64,000 nucleotides of DNA from Symbiodinium sp. CCMP2592. Its lineage: Eukaryota > Sar > Dinophyceae > Suessiales > Symbiodiniaceae. Position numbers and translations under genes: made by a program. Under the pieces are notes generated by a model. It saw only the letters and a list, made by a program, of their open reading frames with translations. It ran no database searches and was not told the origin of the DNA. The stretch covers positions 1,728,602 to 1,792,601 of the forward strand of contig CAJNDT010001890.1 in the NCBI GenBank assembly GCA_905221615.1, read 5' to 3'. How positions within the stretch are numbered: position 1 is the first letter of the stretch; each line of letters starts with the position of its first letter. Below, one piece after another: positions 18,150-29,071 of this stretch.

Positions 18150-19178
18150 ATGCTTCTGAAACTGTGGGTCATGCTATTGCTCCGTGATGGGCAATTGCTT
18201 AACTTGGAAAATGATGCAAAACTGCCAGCGAGAGCAGCTTGGCTCTCACAGGGCGAACTGTGGTGGCGTCTGGACTTGTTTTTCGATGAGAGCAACAGGA
18301 ACGGCTCAGAACGTCGACAGTACCACAAATGGTACAACTTCTTCAGTGATCTTCTCAGGAAGACCCCCTTGGCTGCGAACTGGGGGTCACATGTGCAAAG
18401 TCAAAAAGGCAGAGTGCCAAACCCTGATGCTGTGCAGGAGGATGTGGCATCTTCCACAGCCTTGGCCCGATTCATGTTGCAAGCATCCTTCGACACAAGG
18501 ACAGACGCCCACAGGGAATGGTACAAGAGAAAACTGAATGATGCTATGGTACGTGTGTGTGAAACTATCAGTGATGAGCCTCTGGTCATGCAGTTGGATG
18601 AAGGCAGAGTGTCATGGTTTCTTCAATCAGCTGGGTTGGTGTCAGGCTTTGCCGCTTGGATGATGAAGTCGCTGGCAGGCAACACGTCCCGATCTTTGCG
18701 GCAGCTTTGGGAATCTATGTTCAATGCAAGGACGCTGTCTTCATCTCTCCGAGATGAATCTGAAGGCAGAGTGCCACGAGATTGGGAGGAGGTTGAAACT
18801 AGCATCTACGACATCATCGCCTTTGCAACCATGGCAAAAAAACACAGAGCGCTTCAACCGTCGGGGCAGGCTCATGGATTTGCCAAGACAGTCTTGAATG
18901 CCTTCATGCACATACATGAGTGTCTGTCCGAGACATTGTCAGCCGGCCTCCAGGTGTATGTCATTGGGCACTACTTGAGTGTACATGATGCTGGTGTGCC
19001 TGTGACGTCTCGCAGGGCACTTCTGGGCAAGCGTGTTCCATTGAAAAAGACTGTGGACATCAAAAGCATCTGGAAGTTGCTAGAGGGCGCTGCAAAACGT
19101 GGGACCTCTTTGCGACAAGCCCTCATTCTCAAGAACCAGGACGAACGCAGCGACCTGCATGGTTCCTTGGTGATTTGA
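18150..19178 (+). CDS. Orphan protein (about 342 aa) with three motif-derived peptides
   Basis: The first in-frame ATG is at 18,150, but the frame is open upstream to an acceptor-like TACAG, so the real N-terminus may be in another exon. The protein is rich in Leu, Trp and Arg and looks helical: GELWWRLDLFFDES, HKWYNFFSDLLRK, WLQ-type segments, then KTVDIKSIWKLLEG at the end. Motif copies are read as KGRVP (18,408), the decayed EGRVS (18,603) and EGRVP (18,765), each at a likely loop. No known domain recognised. The mirrored copy at 20,688-21,716 is intact with six amino-acid changes. Confidence 0.55.
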   Translation: MLLKLWVMLLLRDGQLLNLENDAKLPARAAWLSQGELWWRLDLFFDESNRNGSERRQYHKWYNFFSDLLRKTPLAANWGSHVQSQKGRVPNPDAVQEDVASSTALARFMLQASFDTRTDAHREWYKRKLNDAMVRVCETISDEPLVMQLDEGRVSWFLQSAGLVSGFAAWMMKSLAGNTSRSLRQLWESMFNARTLSSSLRDESEGRVPRDWEEVETSIYDIIAFATMAKKHRALQPSGQAHGFAKTVLNAFMHIHECLSETLSAGLQVYVIGHYLSVHDAGVPVTSRRALLGKRVPLKKTVDIKSIWKLLEGAAKRGTSLRQALILKNQDERSDLHGSLVI

Positions 19179-20687
19179 TATGGAGTAGAATGTTGTTTTG
19201 TTAACCAGTTGGTTAAGATTAGTGAATTCTTTGTCACACATTCATTTGATGCCACGTACCCGCGCCACAGTCGAACTAAATTCGACTACCGCTCTTGCCA
19301 TGGCCGACCCGACGTTCGGCTCTTGCGCCAAGCTGTTGGCCAAGTCCAGCAGAAGGTAATGTCTGGGGCAGAAGTATCCGCTGCGAACTCTGGGATGGCA
19401 CCACGACGACCACGACGTCCTGCTTCTTTGCGAGCAGAGGGCGACATAAGCATAGCGCGGGCAAATGCTTGCAGCTGCTAGTGGTCGTTGAGAGCCTCAT
19501 ATCCCCATGTCAGAGCGGGGTGACCCCATATCTCGGCCGAATGGGGGTGGCCTAAGTCTCCGGTCCGCATGACTGTCAGAGCACGTTCGTCTTTGCAAAG
19601 ACGCCGGGGGGGCCGTTACAGAAAGGGATGCTTAAGTCAGGTTGTGCATTTAATATTTATGAAAGGCAGAGTGCCAGTAAAACTTCTAAGGGTTCAGGGT
19701 TTAGTGGTTTGCTGTGCTTGCTGTTGATCAGAAAATCCTTGTCGATTCGCTTGCCGGCATGTGGAGGCATGTGTGTGGCCGCTACCCAGGACTCGCTGTG
19801 TCTCGCACAGGGCTCTGAGGGAAGAACGTAGTGCAGGGGGCAAGCTTAACAAGTTACTCCTGCCCTACCACACAGCGGTTGCACTTCCAGCCGAACGCTG
19901 TCTTCGAGATTTTCAGTTCGACGGGTGTGCTGCAGCACGCTGGCCGGGTGCTGCAGCACACAACTCGAACTGAATCTCGAAAGAAGCGTCCGGCGGAAGT
20001 GCACCGTGGGTAAGGGCAGGAGACTTGTAAGCTGCCCTGCACTACGTTCTTCCCTCAGAGCCCTGTGCGAGACACAGCGAGTCCTGGGTAGCGGCCACAC
20101 TCCACATGCCGGCAAGCGAATCGACAAGGATTTTCTGATCAACAGCAAGCGCAGCAAACCACTAAACCCTGAACCCTTAGAAGTTTTACTGGCACTCTGC
20201 CTTTCATAAATATTAAATGCACAACCTGACTTAAGCATCCCTTTCTGTAACAGCCTCCCCGGCGTCTTTGCAAAGACGAACGTGCTCTGACAGTCATGCG
20301 GACCGGAGACTTAGGCCACCCCCATTCGGCCGAGATATGGGGTCACCCCGCTCTGCCATGGGGATATGAGGCTCTCAACGACCACTAGCAGCTGCAAGCA
20401 TTTGCCCGCGCTATGCTTATGTCGCCCTCTGCTCGCAAAGAATCAGGACGTCGTGGTCGTCGTGGTGCCATCCCAGAGTTCGCAGCGGATACTTCTGCCC
20501 CCGACATTACCTTCTGCTGGACTTGGCCAACAGCTTGGCGCAAGAGCCGAACGTCGGGTCGGCCATGGCAAGAGCGGTAGTCGAATTTAGTTCGACTGTG
20601 GCGCGGGTACGTGGCATCAAATGAATGTGTGACAAAGAATTCACTAATCTGAAACAACTGGTTAACAAAACAACATTCTACTCCATA
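19179..20687. other. Central region of the palindrome, non-coding
   Basis: Between the two innermost convergent genes. Positions 19,188-19,244 (AGTAGAATGTTGTTTTGTTA and onward) recur at 36,946-37,000 and, inverted, near 20,630-20,690. A motif copy at 19,665 lies next to telomere-like GGGTTCAGGGTTTAG, and both are mirrored near 20,190. Short frames here are open on both strands and look like chance. Confidence 0.65.
19821..20052. repeat. Diverged palindrome core with 9-nt loop
   Basis: The outer edges GAAGAACGTAGTGCAG pair with their complement at 20,037-20,052. Between about 19,840 and 20,030 the two halves match only roughly 75-80% with small gaps, unlike the 99% arms. The innermost stem is TGTGCTGCAGCAC (19,926-19,938) with its exact complement at 19,948-19,960, separated by GCTGGCCGG. 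This looks like an older short inverted repeat at which the large duplication folded back. Confidence 0.75.
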
Positions 20688-21716
20688 TCAAATCACCAAG
20701 GAACCATGCAGGTCGCTGCGTTCGTCCTGGTTCTTGAGAATGAGGGCTTGTCGCAAAGAGGTCCCACTTTTTGCCGCGCCCTCTAGCAACTTCCAGATGC
20801 TTTTGATGTCCACAGTCTTTTTCAATGGAACACGCTTGCCCAGAAGTGCCCTGCGAGACGTCACAGGCACACCAGCATCATGTACACTCAAGTAGTGCCC
20901 AATGACATACACCTGGAGCCCGGCTGACAATGTCTCGGACAGACACTCATGTATGTGCATGAAGGCATTCACGACTGTCTTGGCAAATCCATGAGCCTGC
21001 CCCGACGGTTGAAGCGCTCTGTGTTTTTTTGCCATGGTTGCAAAGGCGATGATGTCGTAGATGCTAGTTTCAACCTCCTCCCAATCTCGTGGCACTCTGC
21101 CTTCAGACTCATCTCGGAGAGATGAAGACAGCGTCCTTGCATTGAACATAGATTCCCAAAGCTGCCGCAAAGATCGGGACGTGTTGCCTGCCAGCGACTT
21201 CATCATACAAGCGGCAAAGCCTGACACCAACCCAGCTGATTGAAGAAACCATGACACTCTGCCTTCATCCAACTGCATGACCAGAGGCTCATCACTGATA
21301 GTTTCACACACACGTACCATAGCATCATTCAGTTTTCTCTTGTACCATTCCCTGTTGGCGTCTGTCCTTGTGTCGAAGGATGCTTGCAACATGAATCGGG
21401 CCAAGGCTGTGGAAGATGCCACATCCTCCTGCACAGCATCAGGGTTTGGCACTCTGCCTTTTTGACTTTGCACATGTGACTCCCAGTTCGCAGCCAAGGG
21501 GGTCTTCCTGAGAAGATCACTGAAGAAGTTGTACCATTTGTGGTACTGTCGACGTTCTGAGCCTTTCCTGTTGCTCTCATCGAAAAACAAGTCCAGACGC
21601 CACCACAGTTCGCCCTGTGAGAGCCAAGCTGCTCTCGCTGGCAGTTTTGCATCATTTTCCAAGTTAAGCAATTGCCCATCACGAAGCAATAGCATGACCC
21701 ACAGTTTCAGAAGCAT
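20688..21716 (-). CDS. Right-arm copy of the orphan protein at 18,150
   Basis: Full-length mirrored copy, no frameshift. Visible changes are Asn to Lys, Gly to Glu, His to Asn, Trp to Cys, Leu to Val and Arg to Ser. Four are C-to-A or G-to-T changes relative to the left copy. The exact motif copies and the decayed EGRVS copy are kept. If the palindrome is real, the gene is present twice in this genome. Confidence 0.5.
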   Translation of the reverse strand: MLLKLWVMLLLRDGQLLNLENDAKLPARAAWLSQGELWWRLDLFFDESNRKGSERRQYHKWYNFFSDLLRKTPLAANWESHVQSQKGRVPNPDAVQEDVASSTALARFMLQASFDTRTDANREWYKRKLNDAMVRVCETISDEPLVMQLDEGRVSWFLQSAGLVSGFAACMMKSLAGNTSRSLRQLWESMFNARTLSSSLRDESEGRVPRDWEEVETSIYDIIAFATMAKKHRALQPSGQAHGFAKTVVNAFMHIHECLSETLSAGLQVYVIGHYLSVHDAGVPVTSRRALLGKRVPLKKTVDIKSIWKLLEGAAKSGTSLRQALILKNQDERSDLHGSLVI

Positions 21717-22296
21717 CACCGAAATCCTCCAAAGCAACACTGTACTTGAATCTTACTAAATACTGACACACACCTGCACTTGTGTAACAAGCCCCAGTTC
21801 ACAACACATTGAATTCTTAAAAAATCAACCCAAAGACTCACGATGACATGTCAGCAGCCACATCATGTCACTCGAACTTGAGACAGGAAACTATCGCAGA
21901 TGGCACTGAACTGACAACCACATGGAATGATTAACACAGGCCACCGATGCCTGCAACTGGAGGTCGAGACACCAGCCATGTCATTGCCACCTGCACGACA
22001 GCAGCATACGAACTGAGACAATACCGACAAACACATCTGATCACGGAGTGACTGAAGCTCTCTACATTTTCATTGCACAGCTGCACCAGCTCGGATCACT
22101 CAGATCCTTCCACGAGGCGGCGAGGATTTTCCTCCGCACCTCGTGGAGGGAACGGACGGGGTCCAGGGCTCAACCCAGTCCCAACATTGGAAAGCAGAAT
22201 ACCAACAAGACAGAATGTCGAAAGATGAAGCAAGCTCATGTAACTCTAGAGAATTATGGCACTCTGCCTTATTGGCACTCTGCCTTCAGCTACAAT
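21717..22296. other. Mirror of spacer 17,570-18,149
   Basis: Same content as its partner with four substitutions (A-C, C-G, C-A and C-T type) in about 560 bp. Both motif copies are kept. No gene. Confidence 0.6.
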
Positions 22297-23345
22297 TCAT
22301 GTTGGGACATCCCTCATCATATGAAAGGCCACAGCCTTGCCGAACTCCGGGGTGTACTCCTCTGACACCTGAAGATCTTCAGGACGACCGGTGAACTTCT
22401 CACCATCTCGATCAACGCAACCAGCACTTCCTCTGCCATGGGAAGGATAGCTGCGCCGCATACCATTGATGTGCTGACAGTTGCTCCACAGTTGAAGCGG
22501 TTTCAGGATGGGCTGGCCGAAGGCACCACCATAGGTTTTGACCTTCATAGCCTGGATCATTCCCATGACACGATCGACGATTGGAATGTCGAACAGCATG
22601 CTGGAGCAAGGCTGCTCGATCACAAACCGGTTGTCATTCAAAGCCGCGAGCAAAGTCAACATCAGCGTCACATACATGAACGATTGCCTTCTTGGCATGA
22701 CAGCGATCGCTCAGGTTCTCCCATCCAGTCATTGGCAATGGACCTTCCAGTACTGTATTTACAGAGTTGGACGAAGGAAGAGCATGGAGTTCCAAACCAC
22801 ACCAGGCCGTGTTTGTGTGTTTGACACACAGCATTGACAGCCAGGCGAATTCCTCTCACAGAAAGAATATCATGATCTGTGCCGTACCTGATGTCCAAGG
22901 CTAGCCCCTGCCAGCCAGCACGGAGCATCTCCCGACTGAGGTTGCCCTGCCCTGCAAATATCTCCAGGAAGTGGAACCTGGCACTCTGCCTTATGTTCCG
23001 CTTCCAATGACAAAAGTTGATGAGGAATCTCATCTGTTTCTTCCATGGCCACGAAGTCATGATGGGAAAAGTTTCTGATAACATTTGTTGCCAGATTGAT
23101 ATCATCCAGGAAAACCCACTGGCTTCAAGAATCACATCATAGTTGCACTCAGGCAGAACTTCATAAGGACCTTCATTATGGGACTCCAGAAGCGACGGGT
23201 CAACTTCGCAAAGGCGCAGAACATCCTGTCCTCTCGAAATGGCCAAGAATCTCTTCTCCAGTGCGATGTTTGCATCAAACTGCCGCCGAATGTCTGCTAA
23301 CAGTCTTCTGCTTGTTTCAGCCGGGTCATCTGCTGCTGCAGACAT
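22297..23345 (-). pseudogene. Right-arm copy of the methyltransferase-like gene, frameshifted
   Basis: Mirrored copy of 16,520-17,569. A TTT run in the left copy is TT here (near 22,678-22,680), shifting the frame between the Pro-Cys motif and the motif VI-like segment. Upstream and downstream parts remain otherwise open. There are also several amino-acid changes (Leu to Ile, Ala to Ser, Leu to Met, Val to Gly). The loss of one base in a homopolymer may be a consensus error rather than a mutation. Confidence 0.7.
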
Positions 23346-23752
23346 GGCACTCCGAATTGCACTGTGCATGGCACTCTGTCCTATCCGCAAGAAAGTGTAA
23401 CACCTTAACCTCAAAGGTGTTCGAATTAACAACGTAATTGTGAACCAGCACATTCAGCAGTTGACACACTTGTGAGTCGATTGATCCATCACAACACAAG
23501 GATGAGACAGACATGATGCAATCACTCGTTGAAATTCACATGTGGCATAGTTGTTGCAGCCCATGACTTCATGCTCAAGCAATCAAATACAGCACTGCCA
23601 GACCCTCACTCGATTCTCGTTTTTCTGGTACCGCACACAGCAGTCCATCCATCGTCCTCGACGCTTCCGAGGCCACCGAGGTGGCAGACACAAGCATTCT
23701 TGGCACTCTGCCTTCTGTAAAGTTTCCAAGCTGTCATTGAAAGACATCAACC
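23346..23752. other. Mirror of spacer 16,113-16,519
   Basis: One minus-oriented exact motif copy near 23,702 and decayed copies near 23,345-23,385. No gene. Confidence 0.55.
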
Positions 23753-24763
23753 TTAGGGCCACCAGAAATCTTCAGGTGGCTCACAGTCGGAGGGTGGTTC
23801 TGAGGAGATATACCCCGATCGACGACCACGAATGCGAAATCCTCTGCCTTCACCTGCATAATCATACTGATTTGAGTCTGGGGACGACTGAGCTTCGTCC
23901 AGTGCGTCCATCTCCTCATTGTCTGACTCCTCACCTTCCTCCACATCTGAGGGGGCTCCATCATCCGCTGAGCCGCGCTGACTCCAGTCCGGGTCTTCTT
24001 CTGAGATGTGCCCATAATCAATACCCAAACGACCCCGCCCTCCAAGCTCACCAAGACGAACATCTAGAACACCTTCCTCAATCACATCTGAGTCTGAGGC
24101 GTGAATCTCACCTCCGGCACGAGCTGGCCCAGTCAACCAGGCATCCGGGCGAGATTCCAAACGAAAAAACATTTGACCACGAACTCCACTTTCGAACTCA
24201 TCTGGCCCTCTGCCTTCCGGCACTCTGCCTTCTGGCACTCTGCCTTCAGTAGCTCCACTGTTGGCATTATTGTTAGGGCCAGGATAGCCATTTTCAGGCA
24301 TCGGCCTTGGCGTCACTATTGGTGGCGGCGGGTTGTCTGGAGCATTGAAACACATGGCACAAATTCGCCGTCCCAACTGCCGACGTTGCATCTCTTCAGG
24401 GGTCAAGTTCTCAAGGGTGACCAGAACAATGCGGCCCTCCCTAACAGTAACCACATCCGGCTCGAAGTTGATCATGATCGGGGTCTCCATAATTTCCAAC
24501 GCTTCTGCCACAGCTTGGGCAATCTCAAACTCATGTCGCGCAGGGGCGGGAGGTCTTGGGCCAGGTGGGTAAGGTGGCCGATTCACAGGCGTTGGTGGCG
24601 TCGGACCCATTTGTGGCCCTGGCACTCTGCCTTCCGCCCCACCACCTTCTTCACCAATGCCATTCACACCGGTTGGCGGCACTCTACGAGGCCGTCGCTT
24701 CGGAGTCCTCACCCCGCCGATCCTCCCCGCTGCTGCCGGTTTGGCCTTCGGTTTCGGTTCCAT
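23753..24763 (-). CDS. Right-arm copy of the acidic Pro-rich orphan protein
   Basis: The start is ATG followed by GAA (Glu) instead of GCA (Ala). The frame is intact with eight amino-acid changes from the left copy, including two Pro to Thr, Asp to Glu, Arg to Leu and Ser to Tyr. The third tandem motif copy has changed to read RGP, making GGCCCTCTGCC at about 24,205 on the plus strand. Confidence 0.5.
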   Translation of the reverse strand: MEPKPKAKPAAAGRIGGVRTPKRRPRRVPPTGVNGIGEEGGGAEGRVPGPQMGPTPPTPVNRPPYPPGPRPPAPARHEFEIAQAVAEALEIMETPIMINFEPDVVTVREGRIVLVTLENLTPEEMQRRQLGRRICAMCFNAPDNPPPPIVTPRPMPENGYPGPNNNANSGATEGRVPEGRVPEGRGPDEFESGVRGQMFFRLESRPDAWLTGPARAGGEIHASDSDVIEEGVLDVRLGELGGRGRLGIDYGHISEEDPDWSQRGSADDGAPSDVEEGEESDNEEMDALDEAQSSPDSNQYDYAGEGRGFRIRGRRSGYISSEPPSDCEPPEDFWWP

Positions 24764-26239
24764 GGTGCTTAACTTTAAATATCTTTGATCCAACAAGCTG
24801 CAAGCAACTATATGTGTTGGATAGTACGAACAGGTACTAGAAGTTGATTGTCATGTCCGTTTCAATACCACATGCAATAGGTTCCACTGGACGACACAAG
24901 CATTTATGCACATTATCATTAGATTAACACATATTTGAAGACAGAGTGCTATTAATAGATGATGTAGTTTAATGTTCGAAAGCAGTATGCCCAATAATAA
25001 GTGTATGCATATAATCCATACATATATCTATATGTATGTATGTATGTTATACATATACCTAGGTCTATGTGTAAACTTACCACACACAGTAACGGTTTAG
25101 GGTTTAAAAGAGCTTCAGGGTTTTAGGTTTTAAGGAGGTCCATGTTTTAAAGGTACTTCAAGGCAGAGTGCCACCTAGTTTATGCTTAATCATAAGATGT
25201 GTTACTACTCGTAGGGATTTGGTTGGGTTAGCTGGACTGTGCCGATTCAATGGGATTCGATATTGTATAACTAGCTCCCAAGATTCAATAAGCTCCAACA
25301 AGACTTTTGGGAGGGGATGCTACATGTGTGCAATTGTCTGGTACAGGGTCGGTGTGCCTTCAAAACGTGATGGCCCGAACACTAAGATTCAATAAGATTT
25401 TTTCGGGTAGTCCACAATCCTGCAAATGTCTTCTAAGATTCAATAAGATTTTTTGGGCGAGCTGGAGGCTGTGTCCCTTGTAAAACCGATAAGATTCAAT
25501 AAGATTCAATAAGATTCAATAAGATTCAATAAGATTCAATAAGATTCAATAAGATTCAATAAGATTTTTTCGGGGTAGGCCACAATTGTACAAATGTCTT
25601 CTAAGATTCAATAAGATTCAATAAGATTTTTTGGGGCGATCTGGAGTCGTGTCCCTTTTAAAAATGATGGACCAATAAGATTCAATAAGATTCAATAAGA
25701 TTCAATAAGATTCAATAAGATTCAATAAGATTCAATAAGATTTTTCCGGGGCATGCCACAAGTGTCACAAATGTCTTCTAAGATTTTGCAGGGCCTGTGG
25801 GGCGGTATGGGGATGGTGTCCCTTCAAAGGCCATATGTTTTTTTAAACACGGATGCACCCCATTGCAGACTTCCGTGGTCCTTTGTTGGGTCCCTCCCAA
25901 CTGGTGTTCTAGGACAGGTTGGATCCTGCCTTTGGCGCGGATTTGTCCACAGGCATCTGCAGTATCCTTGTGAAATCGACAGACCGCCTGGGATTACAAA
26001 GAGACATACATTCCTGATGGCATAATGCAACACAAGGCAACACAATCATGTCAATACATAATGATCATGGAACACATGTTACAACCCATGGCACTCCGCC
26101 TTCAGAAACATGTCTGTGACAATGGCATTGCCACACCTCCAAAATTAATAAGACTCGAGGCCACATCACCGACAACACATACACATGAGCCAGTTATTGT
26201 GGCACTCTGCCTTGTTACCGAGCCACCTTGTCGACGCAA
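24764..26239. other. Mirror of spacer 13,626-15,101
   Basis: Contains the mirrored 10-bp tandem repeat zone (about 25,385-25,745). A plus-oriented motif copy at about 25,160 is the partner of the exceptional copy at 14,693. Telomere-like and TA-rich words are also mirrored. I saw two substitutions in the part compared directly, both C to A. No gene. Confidence 0.6.
25385..25745 (-). repeat. Mirrored 10-bp tandem repeat blocks, different copy number
   Basis: Unit TAAGATTCAA on the plus strand. The block near 25,490 has seven units against six in the left arm. The block near 25,680 has six against seven. The spacers are otherwise the same. Confidence 0.9.
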
Positions 26240-27866
26240 TCAGTCCACCACGGGGTCGTTGACCTCAGGAGCTTCCTCTTCACGAGTGCGGTCGTCAACG
26301 AGTTGAGCTTGTATTTCCTGAACGATTGCGTCCACATCATTAGCATCATCTTCGACAGGAACAGGGGCATTGCTTCCCGTGGACCCCCTCGGACCCAAAA
26401 AGAACCTTGCCATAGAGGCTGAGCTCGCACACTTGAGAGGGCAAGCGGTGGCCTTGTTCCGCCCGGTCGACTCACAGTATCGATTGATACATTCGCTGTG
26501 AAAGAGGTGGCCACACGATAGCGCTTCCAATGCCTGCATTCCAGGGAAGCAACAGAAAAAGACACGTCATGTGAGAGGTACTGTTCTGAGGATTAGTGGA
26601 ATGTACAAACAGGACAGGCACCACTATCAATGGTTCATTAACCAAAGGCAAACGAAACCAGCCTGCCTGGCCCGGGTGCATCTCCGAATGGCAAATGACA
26701 CAGAGGTCCTGGTTCCACCGGTTCGCAGGTCTGCTCGACTCATTCGGAGCATCCTCCTCCTCCTCCTCCTCAAAGAAGGCACTGTCGTCGGCCTCGCGCT
26801 CGACCTCGGCCTCGACCTCGGCCCCGGCCTCGACCTCGGCCCCGGCCTCGGCCATGACCTCATCATCGACCTCGACTGCGACCTCGTCCTGCGACTCTGT
26901 GTTTGGTGCCGTCGCCCTGGCCTTGGACTTGGCCTTGGCTTTCGACTTGCCCTTGGCTTTTGCTTTGGCTTTCGACTTGGGTGTCGCAAAGGGCACAACG
27001 GCATTCACGTCAGCACCGGCTGTCGAGTCACTGTTCGTGGAGGTGTCTGGCTCTGGCAACTCAACTGTTTGAGGTGCAGTGGTCACTTCTGCAGGAGGCA
27101 TGACGATCTCCTGATCGGGCCTGATCTCTGCCTCTGCCGGCGCTAGACCATCGTCATCCATGGCAGGAGCATTCCCATCAACTGGCACTCTGCCTTCCAC
27201 AACCCTCGGCACTCTGTCTTGTTCACTTCCTGCAGCCTGGCTGCCTTCGGTTGCCTGGCTTGCATTGGAACCCGGAACGGCATGAGGGGAGGCAGGCGGC
27301 TGTTGAATCGGCACTCTGCCTTGTTCCCCAGCCGGGCTGCGACCCACAGCCTGGCTTGGATTGGAACTAGGAGCAGTCGTTGGCAAAGGACCAGAACGGA
27401 CCACGTCTGGCACTCTGCCTTCCGACGGCGGAACCGTTGGCGGGGCAGCTGGAGCAGGACTCGGATTGAAACTGAGACGTCCCTGCGTCTCAGTGGACTG
27501 CCTTGCTCTCGCTCTACGCCTGGCATAGGTCGTGACATCCTCGGTCATCCATGTGGACTGCCATCCACACTCCAAGGCAACCCTGTCAACAGAATGCTCA
27601 GACATATTCACCCCCAGTCCCAGAACCGGTTTGGCTATGCGGTTCCAACTGCTGCTATCGCAGACGGATTGACGCCTATGGGCATTCTCACATCGCTGAC
27701 CAAGCAAGCTGTATTTCATATCGACCCTGAGTTCACTGACCTTTGTGGTCGGCTTCAGATTGGTCAATATGAAGAGCAGTTGCAGCGCTGTTTGTTGTGG
27801 CAGGTCAGCCGTGACCGCAGCATCCCATGCACTATGAACTCGCTCGAGCAGAGCTTTCACCTTCAC
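26240..27866 (-). CDS. Right-arm copy of the RING-H2 gene
   Basis: Exons 26,667-27,866 and 26,240-26,533 on the minus strand. The intron has the same GC donor and TGCAG acceptor with the CAGGCA repeat at both ends. One extra GAG codon lengthens the Glu run before the RING. All eight RING ligand residues are kept. Frames are intact. Confidence 0.6.
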
Positions 27867-27926
27867 CTCAGTCAGTAAGGCTTATCTAGGCTTTGTGGGG
27901 GGAGGGTTCAGGGATCATTGCTGACC

Positions 27927-28361
27927 TTAGGGATACTCTGTTGATTGACAAGCAGCCAGAGGGATCGAACGCAATGTCGTGGCGCTTCTCGGGATTGCAT
28001 CTGCATCGGTAGTGGACGTTGCCAGCCGATCAATCCCGATCGTTGCTGCTTGCCTTGCTCTGTTCTTCTTGGTTTCCTTACGAATCCTCCTCACTTCTTG
28101 GTCTTCTGATTCCGACGAGGAGGAGTCGTTGGCACTCTGCCTTGATTCACCCACAGCAGCCATCTGCTGCTGTTGCTGCATTTGCTGCATCTGCTGCATT
28201 TGCTGCATCTGTTGCTGCTGCTGCATCTGTTGCTGCTGTTGCAACATGAAAGGGTTCATCATGGCCAGTGGGTTGTTCATTCCCATTGCTGGGTTCATTG
28301 CCCCCGGCATTGGGAACATCATCTGATCACTCACACGAGCGCTCTTCCTCGACTTTCCCAT
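27927..28361 (-). CDS. Right-arm copy of the Met/Gln-rich reading frame
   Basis: I see no amino-acid difference from 11,507-11,941. The candidate donor GAA|GTGAGG and the acceptor before the RING frame are also kept, so the same exon-joining question applies. Confidence 0.4.
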   Translation of the reverse strand: MGKSRKSARVSDQMMFPMPGAMNPAMGMNNPLAMMNPFMLQQQQQMQQQQQMQQMQQMQQMQQQQQMAAVGESRQSANDSSSSESEDQEVRRIRKETKKNRARQAATIGIDRLATSTTDADAIPRSATTLRSIPLAACQSTEYP

Positions 28362-29071
28362 TGCTCTCGGCGACTGTCTCTGGCACTCTGCCTGGAAGCA
28401 CCACTGCAGCACTAAGGGACTCGATCTTGAACACACATATGTTGATTGCGGCCAGGTCAAGAAATTCTTGCGCATCCACTCACTAGTCACTAGAGTCCGT
28501 ACACACTACGTGGCATGGTCCCATCAACGGCCAGATAGCAAGCGTTTCAGCTTCCACAACTCACAATCACTTGCATCATGCATTCCAGCCTTGCCATAGT
28601 AGCCAACCACCTTGGACGCCAGCACCTGAAAAGTTTTATGGGGCTGTCACAGGAAACCAAGGTTGAACCAATCAATTCACAGGCACAGTAATTAATCCAT
28701 CGAGTTACTGCCGACATGACTGTATGCATAGGCATCGTCTTTGTTTTCCAAAACGGCAAGCTGAAATGTGCCAGATCATACGGACCGCAAAAGTGACAAC
28801 ATTCAAACGCCCCAAGAAATGCGATTTCACATTGGCACTCTGCCTTTCCGGCACTCTGCCTAGTGACAGCGACACAAAAATGAATCTGAACAGGCCACAC
28901 TGTTTGGTGGCACTCTGCCTTAGTCACACCGAGAACTCTCTGGCACTCTGCCTTGTGAAAGTCCCCAGTGCCCACGGACGAATGGGATGAAGAAGAGGAG
29001 GTCCACTAGATGGCTTTGTTTTGGCAACACAATTAATAAACCTACTCGTTCAGCTCAATCATTGACACTGA
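28362..29071. other. Mirror of spacer 10,797-11,506
   Basis: Minus-oriented motif copies mirror those at 10,916-11,024 and 11,476. The possible terminal exon is mirrored at about 28,524-28,625. No other feature. Confidence 0.5.
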
